Assembly (NCBI GenBank): GCA_028023455.1
Contig: JAQFVV010006305.1
Coordinates: 4,083,001 to 4,147,000 of the forward strand
DNA: 64,000 bases
Direction: 5' to 3'
Origin: Epiperipatus broadwayi
Taxonomy: Eukaryota > Onychophora > Udeonychophora > Euonychophora > Peripatidae
Below the pieces are notes generated by a model. It had not been told where the DNA came from. It did no database searches and saw only the letters and a list, made by a program, of their open reading frames with translations. Shown one piece after another: positions 49,712 through 62,712 of this stretch (position 1 is its first letter; each line of letters begins with the position of its first letter). The position numbers and the translations under genes are program-made.

Positions 49712-50586
49712 TTATCTACATTATAATTATAAATTTATTAAATGCTCACTATTATTTCAGTAATAGTTTTAACAAGGCTGTAAACCTTAGTAATGAGCGT
49801 CTGAAAAAATTGTCACTAGGGACCTCTGTAGGTCTTTAAAACACATGCTTACGCTATGAAGAAAAGAGCGAATCCTCTTCTTTTCTTCGACCTACTTTTA
49901 TATATAAATAGGTGAAGCAGAAGTGTTTTGATCTAAGAGTGTGAAGCTATTAAATACTTCACTAATTAAGTCCACAATTCTTATAATACATTAATACTCG
50001 CGAAATCTTACGATTTACTACGAGTTAATGAAAAGATCTTAAAGTTGTAATTATAAATTTATTAAACGCTCACTATTATTTCAGTAATAGTTTTAACAAG
50101 GCTGTAAACCTTAGTAATGAGCGTCTGAAAAAATTGTCACTAGGGACCTCTGTAGGTCTTTAAAACACATGCTTACGCTATGAAGAAAAGAGAGAATCCT
50201 CTTCTTTTCTTCGACCTACTTTTATATATAAATAGGTGAAGCAGAAGTGTTTTGATCTAAGAGTGTGAAGCTATTAAATACTTCACTAATTAAGTCCACA
50301 ATTCTTATAATACATTAATACTCGCGAAATCTTACGATTTACTACGAGTTAATGAAAAGATCTTATAGTAAGAAATATATTACGATAATTTAAAGTTGTA
50401 ATTATAAATTTATTAAACGCTCACTATTATTTCAGTAATAGTTTTAACAAGAAAAGAAGAGGATTCTCTCTTTTCTTCATAGCGTAAGCATGTGTTTTAA
50501 AGACCTACAGAGGTCCCTAGTGACAATTTTTTCAGACGCTCATTACTAAGGTTTACAGCCTTGTTAAAACTATTATCTACATTATA
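49712..50586. mobile_element. Composite repeat: two direct units plus inverted unit, 14-bp TSD
   Basis: A 324-bp unit starts near 49726 (AATTTATTAAATGCTCACTA) and repeats near 50045 almost identically. A third partial direct start lies at about 50396-50450. A reversed segment at 50451-50572 then runs back through the first part of the unit (CTTCATAGCGTAAGCATGTG, TTTTTTCAGACGCTCATTAC). TTATCTACATTATA is present at 49712-49725 and 50573-50586, a likely 14-bp TSD. Each unit contains an ACTCG...CGAGT hairpin with an inner AAATC/GATTT stem. No ORF. A hammerhead ribozyme core was looked for and not found. Confidence 0.85.
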
Positions 50587-53500
50587 TAAAATTATAATCT
50601 ATAAATTTTCATTTTATATTTAACTTATTAAATATTTCTTATTATAATTAATTTTTTTTTAGTATTTAAACTTGACACAAATAGTATAAATTATAGATAT
50701 AAAATTAATTTTTTGATTACTCTGTCTTTTATTTTGACAACATATGGATTTATAGGTTACTACATCCCATCTCTTCTAACACACTGTCAACAAACAGAAA
50801 ATGCTCTCTCAATTCAGTATTATCTTGACCTTAACATCATTACTCCTTTTTTCTTTACATCACTTTTCCATTTATAGCATTTTACCAATAACACATTTAC
50901 GGTTGTTTTCTCAAAAATTCAACTTTTTAATTACTGTTAATTGACAAAAAATGTACAGTATACGACAAAAACTTTAATTAACTAAAAATAAAAGTAAAAA
51001 AAAAAAGTATAACAAATACTTTTCTTCATATTACAAACTAAAAATCAATCTTTAAAATAATTAATTAAAGAAATCAATAATATACTCGTACCTTCTTTTT
51101 TTTAAAAAAAATGTATTTAAATTGCTCATGTGGCCATTATGAGTCTTACATTACTATTCAAATGTACCTACTCTCTTTTATGTAATTTCACAAATTAAAA
51201 TCTGTATGAATATATTTTCTTTTCTTTAGTATTTTGCATAATCTTTTTTTTTCTTTTTATTATTTCACAATTTTTGATAAAAAATTAGAATTTCATGTAA
51301 CATATAGATATATGTATGGGCAAAGATTTTCTTAAGATTTTCATTTTTTAATCTATGATTAAACATTAAATACTTAAAAAAAAAAATAATGGACAGATGT
51401 CTATTAGCATTTCTTTTGATAGTCAAATTTTTTTATCTATAGTATTATTCTTCAGTTTATTAATTGCTCAAATTTCTTCTTCTAGTTAAAAAAAAGTCTC
51501 AATTCTAGCACTGCGTAATTTATAATCTTAATCTATATTAACTACATGATATAAACATCTTATTGCTATCAATATTGTCATACTTGAATTTTAAATAAAT
51601 AAATTCTTTAAGTATTTAATTAAGCTATCATTTTAAACAATCTGTTTCAATTCAACTAATCAATTGTTTCATTACCAAATATGATTATATATATATACAA
51701 AACAAGTTATAAATTTCGTAACTTGCTGTTAGCTTGCACTTTATGATCACTAGATGGAGCTTTACCAATAGCCCCACTAACAAGCTTTGTTTACATAAAC
51801 GCTGAGAGAGATAAAATTCAATATCACTTCCATTGTCTCCAATCTTTAGACCATGTTTTTTTTGTGTGTGAGTTTCTCATTAACCCATTTATGAATGTAT
51901 GCTTTAATAATTTTAATTATAGATCATTTCTATTAATTGCAATTTAGCAGGGTAGATTATAAAGATATATTATATGATACTAGATTGCAGTTGGTAAATT
52001 AGAATTATGTTCATATTCTTAGCCATATCAATGAATTAATGTTTACATCAAAATAAATATAATTATTAATCTAAGTACTTTGATTTGCCTATTTGATAAA
52101 TCATTTTAAAATATTTTATTACACAATTTATTTTATGATTAAGATAATTCATTGTATATCCTATACTATACTTTATCATCAAGGAAGTCATTGTTTATTG
52201 AGTTTACTTTCATCACCATGAAAGTATGATTTGCGCTAAAGATGAGTAAACACACAAAGCTGCCTTTTTAAAATTCTTTATATATTAAAACAATAATGCA
52301 AGAGTGGCTGAGTGCTTTCAAGTGACACAGACCTCATAATCATAGTCATATTGTAACTAACAAAACTAATAATGAAAATTTATGCAAATGAATTTATGTA
52401 TTCCATTTTTTGGATATATTGTAGCACATGTCTTTTCTGTTAATGGTGTGATTAAAAATATACTCATACCTGCAAATTCATTTGTGCCTTACACATTTTA
52501 GGAATTCACTATAGATACAAATTTGAATTATCATAGAGCCAGTTGTGGTTCAATATATTTATTTGTTTATTTTTTAGTTATACATTTTTGTTGCCTAAAT
52601 ACAACATTTATGTGGTATATTTAGTTTGTCCAAATATTTAATGCATAAGTGGAGAAAATCACTTAGTTCACAATTTAATTTATTATATGTGGTTTCGCAA
52701 ATCTATGAGCCACTTGCAAGCCAACTAGCTGTGCTCAGTTATAATATTTTTTGTTATATTCATGATTGTCCAAATATGCAAGCCAATCAATGAACAGAAC
52801 TCATTTTACCTTTACACTTTGGCAGTTTTTATTAGTTTTTTTTACAGTTTGGCTTATCCAACAAGGAAATATTACTATTTACGAGACACTGTTGCTTCAT
52901 TAGCATTGTTCATATGTTTAAGAATAAGTTTACTTTACAATATATTGTAGTAGAATAAAATACACATAGATAAATAAAAAATAAAATAGACTTTAAGTAG
53001 CTATATAGTATTGCTTGACAAATATTAGATAAATAAGTAGATAAGCTAAGAATTTTCTTGAAAAAAAATTCAATCTTAAATTTTTTGTAATTTGAAAAAA
53101 AATCCTGGTTTTAGCTGAATTTAAACTCCAATTGTTAATAATCCAGGTGAATATATTTGCCTTGAGGTTCTTATTTATATACTGGAACAACATATTAATT
53201 TATTTCCATTGACAAACTTTAATTCTATAGTGAAATGATTAAAATTAAGATTCAGCAAATAGTTTTCATTAAGATATTTCATTCGTATTTATACAATTAA
53301 AACAACATATTAAAATCATATCCAAATAGATTAAAATAAATTGATATTGTTTAATAAAAAATAATTAAAAATTTTCTACAAATCATTGACTGAAATGAAA
53401 CCAAAAAAAAATTAATGACATTAATACTACATAGAAGAAATAGGTAGAAATATTTATTGATATATACAAAAAATAAAAGATCATTATAATTCATTATAAT

Positions 53501-53955
53501 TTAAAAAAAAGTTTCTACAAATCAGATATCTGGAAAAATATTAAAATTAATACAAGATAAAAACAAATTACTAAAAAAAATCTAAAAAAAAAAAAATTAT
53601 TTCTTTAAAATAAGGTATTAAGAAATCAATTTAATTGTATAGAAAAAAGATTATTCTATTAAAAAATAATAATAAAAATAAAAGTGACATAAAAAAACTT
53701 CGAAAAAAAAACTGTTAAAGATATTCATTCTATAAATAACAAAAATTAAAAAAAAACAACATTCTACTATAAATAATATTTCCTACAAAATACGTTTAAT
53801 ATTATATTTTTAGAAATAATTTATAAACTATAAAATCTAATTATGATATTAATATTTCAAAAAAACTATAATATTTAATCTCAGTTAATTTTTGTGCTAA
53901 ATATAAATGGATTTTTTAAATAATAAAAAAGATTAAATAATAAGTGTAGTCAAGC
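50587..53955. other. AT-rich DNA, nothing firmly recognised
   Basis: 51700-51870 is less AT-rich (CTTGCTGTTAGCTTGCAC...) and may be another repeat, but it has no partner in the window. A weak tRNA-like A box at 52304-52330 lacks a B box. Confidence 0.35.
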
Positions 53956-54036
53956 GTTGATGGCCGATTGGTTAGCACAGCTGCCTTACAAGCAGTTGTC
54001 CTGAGGTTTGCTTCCTGGCTTATACTTTGACACATA
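53956..54036 (+). repeat. tRNA-Gly-like repeat, second copy
   Basis: GATGGCCGATTGGTTAGCAC, CTGCCTTACAAGCAG and TTGTCCTGAGGTTTGCTTCC correspond position by position to 26581-26666, including the shared CTTTGACACAT extension. The T arm is eroded. Loop anticodon UAC instead of UAU. Non-functional as a tRNA. Confidence 0.65.
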
Positions 54037-54170
54037 AATAATAAGTATAGAAGTAGATAAAATCACATTAACAGGCAAGAAGACTAATATTAATATTATA
54101 TAGATAGTAAAATTTATATGTTCAATAAAATAATGGAAATTTTCAATATTATTAAATATATTTATAATTA

Positions 54171-54335
54171 AAGAGGGTTTGAATCCAGACTCAAGCTCCT
54201 TTCAGTCATCCATTCTATATTATACAAGTGATACACATGACCATATTCACGTTAAAAAGATAAATAATCTCCAAATAAGTCTATATTGTGCTGAACCTGC
54301 ATTCATTTGTCAGTCCGGATCATCATCACCCACAC
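54171..54335 (-). repeat. SINE-like family S1, inverted near-complete copy
   Basis: Reverse complement reads GATGATCCGGACTGACAAAT, GGTTCAGCACAATATAGA, a TTGGAGATTATTTATC block, GTCATGTGTATCACTTG and finally GAGTCTGGATTCAAACC, which is a good B box (GATTCAAACC). Confidence 0.7.
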
Positions 54336-54359
54336 ATATTGTATAATAAGTACTTGATG

Positions 54360-54545
54360 TATATTAAGACAGCAAATCCTGAAATTTTAATAGACAAGCT
54401 ACAATATTCTTCATTCTCTGACTTCAGCCACCCCATACCATCAGACTTTCAATGATATAGACGGCTGGAGAGTTAGAAAGTGGAGAAAACTGAACCCTAT
54501 CTATTCACATTTGAAGATTTGCTATGTTAATATAAATGAAGCATT
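54360..54545. repeat. R3 repeat
   Basis: ACCATCAGACTTTCAATGAT followed by ATAGACGGCTGGAGAGTTAG is shared with 36265-36310. It lies between two S1 pieces. Confidence 0.55.
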
Positions 54546-54600
54546 GATTATATATATATATATATATATGGGAGCTGATGATCCGGACTGATATATAATG
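54546..54600 (+). repeat. S1 5' fragment after (TA)n
   Basis: TATATGGGAGCTGATGATCC then GGACTG is identical to the start of the S1 copy at 57730 and is then cut off. Confidence 0.7.
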
Positions 54601-54619
54601 GTTATATATATATATATAT

Positions 54620-57600
54620 TGTAACCATATATTTTAGTATAAAATATATTATTTGGTGTAACTAGTATAAAATTCTCTTTCTTCTTTTGGTGATTTGATT
54701 GGCTTGAGCTGCACTTTGAACAGATTACTCTCTTATATTATTTTGATAAATTTAAATTTGCCTCTTCCCATATGCTAACTCATATCAAAATGTTTAACTT
54801 TTTAAAATTTGACAACACATTAAAATTTGGTAAAATAGTATTAAAAATAATACTATATTTTTATTTGTTTAAAATGATCTTAAATTATTATTTCCATTCA
54901 ATTAAAAAACCATTTATTCAATTAAAATTAATTATTAAAAATAAATACAGTAATTACGTATGCGTCTCAATGTAATAAAAGAAAAGAGCGCGAATTTAGG
55001 GAAGATCGTCTGTTAGTTTGCTTTTGGAGGGAGAAAGAAAAGAAAATGGTAAAGGCAAATGGTGTAAATTTGATAAGCTTAATTTTAAAATAGTTAATAA
55101 GTAAACGGATTACCACAAAATTTGCTACAAACGTAAATATAACAGTGGTAATTAATTATAAGATGCATTGCTAAATTTAAAAGTCTGTTCAAGTCGGCTG
55201 GCCAAGTGGATCGAATCACCGGTAATAAATTTTCCAATATTACATTTTTAAAATGTCGGGTTCCCAGTTTAAGTTTGAAAGAATTAAATACGTTTTGGTA
55301 TGTTTTGAAATATTTTTATTCTCAATTTGGAAAAATTAAATAAGTATTTTAATTACAGAAGTTTTATGATTGAAATTTGTTTTTAAAAAGAAGAATTTTA
55401 AGTTAAAGTAAATCAAGTTATCAAATTTTTAATATTTCCGTTTTTTAATTCTAATAGAATATAATATTGATTGATATTTAACTTTACAATGCCAGTAATA
55501 TTTGCTAGTTAATTTGTTTAACATTTGGATAATAAACATTCTTCAAATAATTAATCAAAGCTATTTTATAATTTTATCGTCGGTTTAAAATAATAAATAA
55601 TTGCTTATTGTTTCCTGGTTAGTGGTAAATAAATACTGCATGGTGTGATAAACTTGGAACACTTTTAATAGAGAAATGGAGAGTTAATAACTTTATGAAA
55701 ACTTCTTTAAATCTTATCATTTTTGAAGTTTCTGTTTATGTGCCGTAAGTTATCTAATAGTGTTATAATCTTCGAAGGATAAAAGCTGGGCTACTATAAT
55801 TATACTTGCCGTATAGTTTTGTTGCCTCGGTTCCACGGTCATTAGGGTTATAAAATGCTATCACCAATTTGTGTATACACCTGCTAAAATTCATGTATTG
55901 ACATAAAACTTTACTTTAGTTTTCTTATTTATATTTTGTGATATACTTTTTAATTTTATCTTATATGCTGTCAGTTATATTTATTAAGTTTAATTAATAG
56001 GGGTTGATAAAATATTATTCATAGCCCAAAAAGCTAAAGTACTAAATCGGTTTTCATCGTGGTGTTTGTGGTCTTTCCAGTTTATATTCCTATGCTTTCT
56101 TATATTATATTACATGTTATTTTAAGCAGTGTAGTCATTAATTGTCCTGTTAGCGTAACTATTAAGCAACTGTGTGTCGTTTTCTGAAAGTCGAAGAACG
56201 AGGGGTGTTTTGCCTTTAATGTGAAGTAAATATAATGTTGTTTTATATGTTAAGGGTTATCTGTGTGGTGGTTATCCCATTTTTTATGCTTGTTTTACCC
56301 GGGTGGTTATCCCGTTGTGTGTTATACGTTTCTTATGTGGTGTTTAAAAAATTTAGTTTATTTAATTCCTACGGTAGTGGAAGGATATGTTTTGTTAATA
56401 TAAGTTGGGCAAAGTATTTTAGTTATTTAAATCCTTTTAGATATTTATCGGTTAGTTATTAAATGGTATTCTATTCAAGTCTTCATAATATTAACTGTTG
56501 TTGTTATTTTTCCGGAATGTACTTTACATTTTCCTTTAATTAATGATTACTTATAGCATCATACATATTTTTATTACAGTTATAAGTTTACGGTAGGGTT
56601 TATTGAATCTGGAAATGATGTTGAATATTTCATGATTGTGTGAATTTCGTATATCTCCTCAATATTCATTATATTAGATTGAAATAAGGTATGTTAGATT
56701 TTAAATACTGTCCTATGAAATGTATTGAAGAAAGTCGATTGAATTATATTTTTTATTTGATTTGTTTATTTATGTTTATTTAGAATATTGAAATTAATTA
56801 CTTATTGTTCATAAATTTGTAAATAAACGTTGATTTATAATTAAACTTACTGTGCCATTGTATGTCTCATAACAGAAATCAAAACTTTGGATAGAGCATA
56901 CATTGAAGAGATACATTGAATTACATATTATGTCAACATGATATAAGAGTTTATAAATATTTTTTGAGAAAACATTTAGATGTTTTCGTCTTTGGTAGTT
57001 TATGATGAGTAAGGTACAATAAAATCCCATTTACCTTTTCCATCATTGTGGTTTGGTAGTTGATTCTAGTATAAAATTATAAATGAATTATTAAACTTGT
57101 AAACAGATTTACCAAATAATGACATGATTAAATATATTTACTTAACGTTTTTAAATTGTCATTTGTCAGTATAATAAGAGTCTCAGTAATATGATAAACT
57201 ATAAAATCAGAACAAGTATTTATGTTTATTTATTGAAAGTTTACCTGGACTAGCATTTGTATTAAAAATCATATAGACGGTTTAAAATATCATAATCTTA
57301 TGTAGTTCACAAATTAGATTTGTACATGGTGGCATGGGTCTCATACATAAAAATGAAATCAAGGTTTAAAAGTAATAACATTGCACTTATAATTTGTATA
57401 ATGTATTTTATCACTACTATGATAGGTATTCGTGGTAACCTGCTGGATAAATTAAATTGTAAAAAGTTTATGTTAGATCATTAGTTTGGTCTGTAGTTGT
57501 GGTCTTTGGTGCATAAAATAGATAGATGATATGCTTTTGGATACAGTTCTTAATAGTTGACAATGTACAGCAGGAATTGATTAGTGATCGAATTTACAAT

Positions 57601-57717
57601 TCTAGTGCATTATATTATGTAATTGGGACACAAATTTTGGTTACAATTTATAATGCGAACGTGTTGAGATAGGTAGTTGGGGGAATGTTGTGGTATAGTT
57701 GGAAGATTTAGGTTACA
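54620..57717 (+). mobile_element. Candidate long LTR or LTR-like element (3.1 kb)
   Basis: Begins TGTAACCATATATTTTAG and ends GATTTAGGTTACA, giving TGTAACC/GGTTACA inverted ends with TG...CA borders, and sits in a (TA)n tract beside S1 sequence on both sides. The + strand is distinctly G+T-rich across the whole interval, unlike the surroundings, which supports one inserted unit. No gag/pol motif was found. The longest + frame (56235-56462, 75 codons, hydrophobic) looks like a by-product of T-richness. Alternatives: an unrelated non-coding transcript locus or a non-autonomous element. Orientation is arbitrary. Confidence 0.5.
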
Positions 57718-57735
57718 ATATATATATATATATAT

Positions 57736-57900
57736 GGGAGCTGATGATCCGGACTGACTGATGAGGGCTGGTTCAGCACAAAATACATATATTGGAGATC
57801 AGTTATCTTTTTCACGTGTGTGTGGTCATGTATATCAGTTGTATAAGATGGATAACTGAAGAGAGCTTGAAAGTCTGGGTTCAAATTTCTTCTAGTTATG
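57736..57900 (+). repeat. SINE-like family S1, complete-looking copy
   Basis: GGGAGCTGATGATCCGGACT, GAGGGCTGGTTCAGCAC, ATTGGAGATCAGTTATCTTT, GTGTGTGGTCATGTATATCA, GAAAGTCTGGGTTCAAATTT. GGTTCAAATTT is a reasonable pol III B box; no strong A box. Used here as the reference for family S1. Confidence 0.7.
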
Positions 57901-58047
57901 TCTAGCTTAAATATTATACTTTACTTATATTTAAATATATTTATAGTAAAACTAGTTTTTATGCATGTTGATAAAAGTAGTTTTGACAACTATAGTTACA
58001 TCTATACTCCTACAATTGCTAAAATAAGAAAAACAATATATATGTTA

Positions 58048-58243
<196 letters not shown>

Positions 58244-59199
58244 GTAACATTTTACTAAAGGTCAACATGATTTTGTAGAAGGAAGAATTTTGCAAATATA
58301 ATTAATAATGCATTAAATAATAAAAAGTCTTCAAATATCATTTGTTTACAATTTTAAAAAGTTTTTAATGTTATTGAACATAAACTATTAATTTATAATA
58401 TAAAAAAAATTAGAATAATAAGCAGATTGCTCAATTTATTCAAAAAATATTTAAATAATTGATATAGTATAACGAAAATATCAAAACATTGAGTAATAAA
58501 AAGAAAATGAACATTGAAGTTATCCAAGGTTTTATATTTAATACACTGTTGTTTCATAATTGTCTAAATAACTTAGAAAATAGTAATGCAATGTGATCAA
58601 TACTCAATATGCGTGATGATATATCTATTATAAAAGTACAAACAATAATATTCATATTACACTTAAAAATTGGCAAGAAAGCATTAACAAAATTGTCCAT
58701 TGGTGTTTTGTTAAAAAAAATTGTATAAGTAAAAGGAAAACAAAATTTATATTAATATATTCTCCTTATATGAAGTAAAAATATTAATGTATATTTGCAT
58801 TCATATGATTGCCATTAAAACAAAAACACAATGTGTATTAATAATAAATGTATAGAAGTATAGCACATACAATATAAAAAAATGTCTTGAAAACATCCTA
58901 CTAACAATCTAATTAATAAATGTAGATAATTGATATCAATGTTTCACAAAGTAAATTAAATTTTTCCTTTGAATATTCTTATTACTATATATAAATCTGT
59001 GAGTAAGTATTAAAATAAAAAATATCAGTTTATGATCATGTCAACTATTATTATATTAAAAATGAAAAAAAAATCTATCAAAATATTTATTATTTAATGA
59101 ACTTATTGAATAATTTTTTTTTGTAAAATAATTTGAAATATGTCTTAGAGAAACATATTCATACATATCTCTTAAAACTTATAAGAAATATAAAATTAA
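58244..59199. other. AT-rich DNA, nothing recognised
   Basis: No feature seen. Confidence 0.4.
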
Positions 59200-60342
59200 A
59201 TAAGAAATCACTATAAATAGTCAAAATAAGAGTCATACATCACATGACCCTATTCTCTTAAGCTTGTAAGTTATAAACAATGAGGATTACCAATTCCTCA
59301 ACAAGCTTTGTGATAAATGCTTAGCCAGAGTGAGCATTTAAAATATCTGTCAGGAACCACCACCCCAACTCCTGACCATGGTTTCATGCTTTGACACTCC
59401 TCAGAGAGGTACCAGGGTAAGTTCAGACACCAGATCTAAAAATACCAACACAAAGCCAAGCACCTATCTAAAAGTTATCTATTGAGTGGAAAATCTAAAA
59501 TTTTCAGACACCTACATGTCTTCAAACCCAGCTATCCAACATAAATAGCTATATGGGGCTGATAGATCTTCAGCCATACCAAATACTAGTAGTCTTAGCA
59601 ATATAAAATTGCATAAGACTTATGGCAGAGATTATAAATAGTCAAAATAAGAGTCATAGATAACATGACCTATTCTCTTAAGTGTGTAAGTTATAAACAA
59701 TGAGGATTGCCAATTCCTCAACAAGCTTTGTGATAAATGTTTAGCCAGAGCCAGCATTTAAAATGTCTCTGTCAGGAACCCCCCCAAACGCCTGACCATG
59801 GTTTCATGCTTTGGCACTCCTCAGGGAGGTGCTAGAGTAGGTTCATACACTAGATCTAAAAATATCAACCCAAAGCCAAGCACCTATTCTATTGAGTGGA
59901 AAATCTGAAATTTTCAGACACCTATTATGTCTTCAAACCCAGCTATGACTCTTATTTTGATTATTTATAGTTTCTGCCATAAGTCTTATGCGATTTTACA
60001 TTGCTAAGACTACTAATATATGGTATGGCTGAAGATCTATCAGCCCGATATAAATATTTGAGTTGGATAGCTGGGTTTGAAGACATGTAGGTGTCTGAAA
60101 ATTTCAGATTTTCCACTCAATAGATAACTTTTAGATAGGTGCTTGGCTTTAGGCTGGTATTTTTAGATCTAGTGTCTGAACCTACCCTGGCACCTCTCTG
60201 AGGAGTGCCAAAGCATGAAACCATGGTCAGGGGTTTGGGGGGGGGATTCCTGACAGAGATATTTTGAATGCTGGCTCTGGCTAAGCATTTACCACAAAGC
60301 TTGTTGAGGAATTGGCAATCCTCATTGTTTATAAGAAATCAC
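59200..60342. mobile_element. Composite repeat: two direct units plus inverted unit, 12-bp TSD
   Basis: Unit 1 (59212 to about 59631) and unit 2 (about 59632-59944) are direct copies starting TATAAATAGTCAAAATAAGA. Unit 2 stops at AACCCAGCTAT and is followed by a reversed copy (about 59945-60330) ending CCTCATTGTTTATAA. ATAAGAAATCAC flanks the whole at 59200-59211 and 60331-60342, a likely 12-bp TSD. Unit landmarks: CTCAACAAGCTTTGTGATAA, TGACCATGGTTTCATGCTTT, GACACCTACATGTCTTC. No ORF. Same architecture as 49712-50586, though the units are unrelated in sequence. Confidence 0.85.
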
Positions 60343-61812
60343 CATGATTCTAAATTATTACACAATTTATCTCTAGAAATAATGGTTATAAGGAAATAAA
60401 AAATCAAATTAAGAAGGATATTAAAAGAAAAAAAGAAGCAATAATTCAAAAAATATCAATAATGTATAAGTGAGGTAATCAACAATACTTTTATTATGTA
60501 TAAATGCTATATCATTATACAGAATTCAAAACTTTCTAAAATTCAAAAGGTATTACCAAAACATAAATGATTTATGTTCCTACAGCACTGACAATCAGAA
60601 ATAGTACATCATTTCCTTTGTATTTATCAAGGTCTTGAAAATACACACAAAACTATTTATGATATCACACCACAAAAAAACAACAACAACAATAAAACAT
60701 TTACTAGAGGAATATAAAAAGGTATTTTCTAAAATATTAGAACCAATACTTTTATACTCTATGTCTTTTGATGGACTAGATAAAGTTTTGTTATAAATAA
60801 TAATACTAAAAGAAATAAAACACAATCATAAATAAGCTAACAAATATTCAATAAATAAATAAAAAATAAAAGAAGCACAACATATATTGACCCTTGAACT
60901 TTGATGCATCTTCGGTTAAATTGACCAGATTTATGGAAATTAAATTATATAATTAAAACATTTGTAACTGTATTGTATCAATACTATAATTATATGTAAC
61001 CAAAATATTGTAAAATATTATACTATAAATAAAAACGTTTTGAAAGATATATTGTTGTAATATAATTTTTATTTATTTATTTTATTTTGTATTATATGTA
61101 AAATTAAACAAATTGTAATTATTTAAATTGTTTATATGCAATGAAAATTGAACCTTTAAAATAATTTAAAATCACAATGAGAAGGCCATAACATATTTAT
61201 ATAAAAGCTTTTTTGTTTTATTGTTAATAATATATAAAATTATTATTGTTACGTAATGAGATTTTGCATTAAATTATTTATTTAAAAATTAGAAAAAAAT
61301 ATAGATAATTTAATAACAATTGTTTATTTATTTGATAATGTTGCAGTAAACTGAGTGATCTATTTATATTTGTATATGATTTAATTTATTGTTATTTTAT
61401 CTAACTAGTAAATCTTTATTATATATTATATATTGAAAAATTGCATTTCCACAAAACATCAAATAAATTAATTCACAATACAAAGGTTAAAATTTAAGAC
61501 AACTATTTTCTTTCTATAAAAGAAAAATTAATCTATAAGAAGTTATACATTTTTAATTATAAATGGGTCCCATCTTTTTCTGATAGTTCTGACTTGTGTT
61601 TCAGAATTAAGAGATCCACGTGCAGTTATTATTACATCTGATTGGCTGTACGTTAGCATGTTTAAGGTGCAGGTTTTGAAGGTTTAAGCCTTTTACGTTA
61701 TTATAATTATACTATAAAGTAACTTTTTCCTTTAACCACAATATTTAATTCCAATCCTAGACATGGAAATCAAAATTTATTGATAGCAACTATTCATTTT
61801 AAATGTTATTTA

Positions 61813-61846
<34 letters not shown>

Positions 61847-62463
61847 CTGTTTTCAAAAATATATACATACTGTATATTTACGTTATGTATATATAAATAT
61901 ACTTAAATATAAAATTAAAAAAAAACTTCAATATATTCTTATAAATTAATAAGCCTAATCACAATAAGCTACCTGATTTATTTTGTCTTAGAGGAATGAC
62001 TATATATAATTCATAATCAATCTATAATGAATTTATCCGAATTGAAAAGAAAACAATTTTAAAATTTTTTAAATTAAAATTATTTTGTTTATATTAAATT
62101 CAGAACATGAATAGTTAAGATTAATTTATGATATATTACTATTTTTTAAAATAGTACATGATATAATTACTTTTTAAAATTTTCTATCTTCATAAAAATA
62201 TGCATAAAATATTTAAAAATTGTATTGCTATTAATAATTTTATATTATAGATATAAATAATTACATTACTCACTTTTAAACAACATGTTCCATATCCAGG
62301 CCAGAACAACTCTTCCTATTAATAATATAATGAAACTCTTAATATTCTGCATAACAAGTATTTTCAGTATAGTACAGGATTCTCCAAAAGCACTGGTTAA
62401 CAACATTTATATGGAATAACTTAAAACCACAATCATAAATATATCCCAATATCCATTTTTGCT
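60343..62463. other. AT-rich DNA, nothing recognised
   Basis: Holds a (TA)n(TG)n microsatellite at about 61812-61846. A less AT-rich patch at 61560-61700 has no readable motif. Confidence 0.4.
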
Positions 62464-62712
62464 ATGTTTATAGTGTGTCTAGTGTATTGCCACATAGTCA
62501 AGCCTAAATACAAACACTTTGGGCACATATCAATAATACATATCCCTTCAATTCATAATGGAATCAGAAAAAGAACAACAATTAAAGCATTCTTAGATGG
62601 CCCTGTGATAACACTACATCATGGTAAAAGTAATATTACAATTAATAAAAAACCAATAACCATAGGAAGATACTTAGCACATATATTCAATCAAAACAGA
62701 AACACCAAATAA
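62464..62712 (+). other. Unassigned 82-codon ORF, possible repeat-protein remnant
   Basis: The frame reads KHFGHISIIHIPSIHNGIRK then RTTIKAFLDGPVITLHHGKS and ends NQNRNTK. Composition (Gly, His, Pro, Asp present) is more protein-like than neighbouring random frames, and the + strand is A/C-rich from about 62280. I cannot match it to a family. It may be part of a decayed transposon protein or chance. Confidence 0.25.

Noticed and set aside
49726-50572. Hammerhead ribozyme in the composite repeat unit
   Set aside because: A CGAAA next to a short stem first suggested one, but the required CTGANGA core is absent. It is only an ACTCG/CGAGT hairpin.
49790-50580. CRISPR-like array because of repeated blocks
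   Set aside because: Units are over 300 bp with no spacer pattern, and the context is eukaryotic repeat DNA.
52300-52360. tRNA-like sequence (GAGTGGCTGAGTGCTTTC, CTCATAA loop)
   Set aside because: No B box or closing stem follows; probably chance.
56235-56462. Hydrophobic 75-codon ORF as a membrane protein
   Set aside because: The whole 54.6-57.7 kb unit is T/G-rich, so Phe/Leu/Val/Tyr-rich frames are expected. No family motif.
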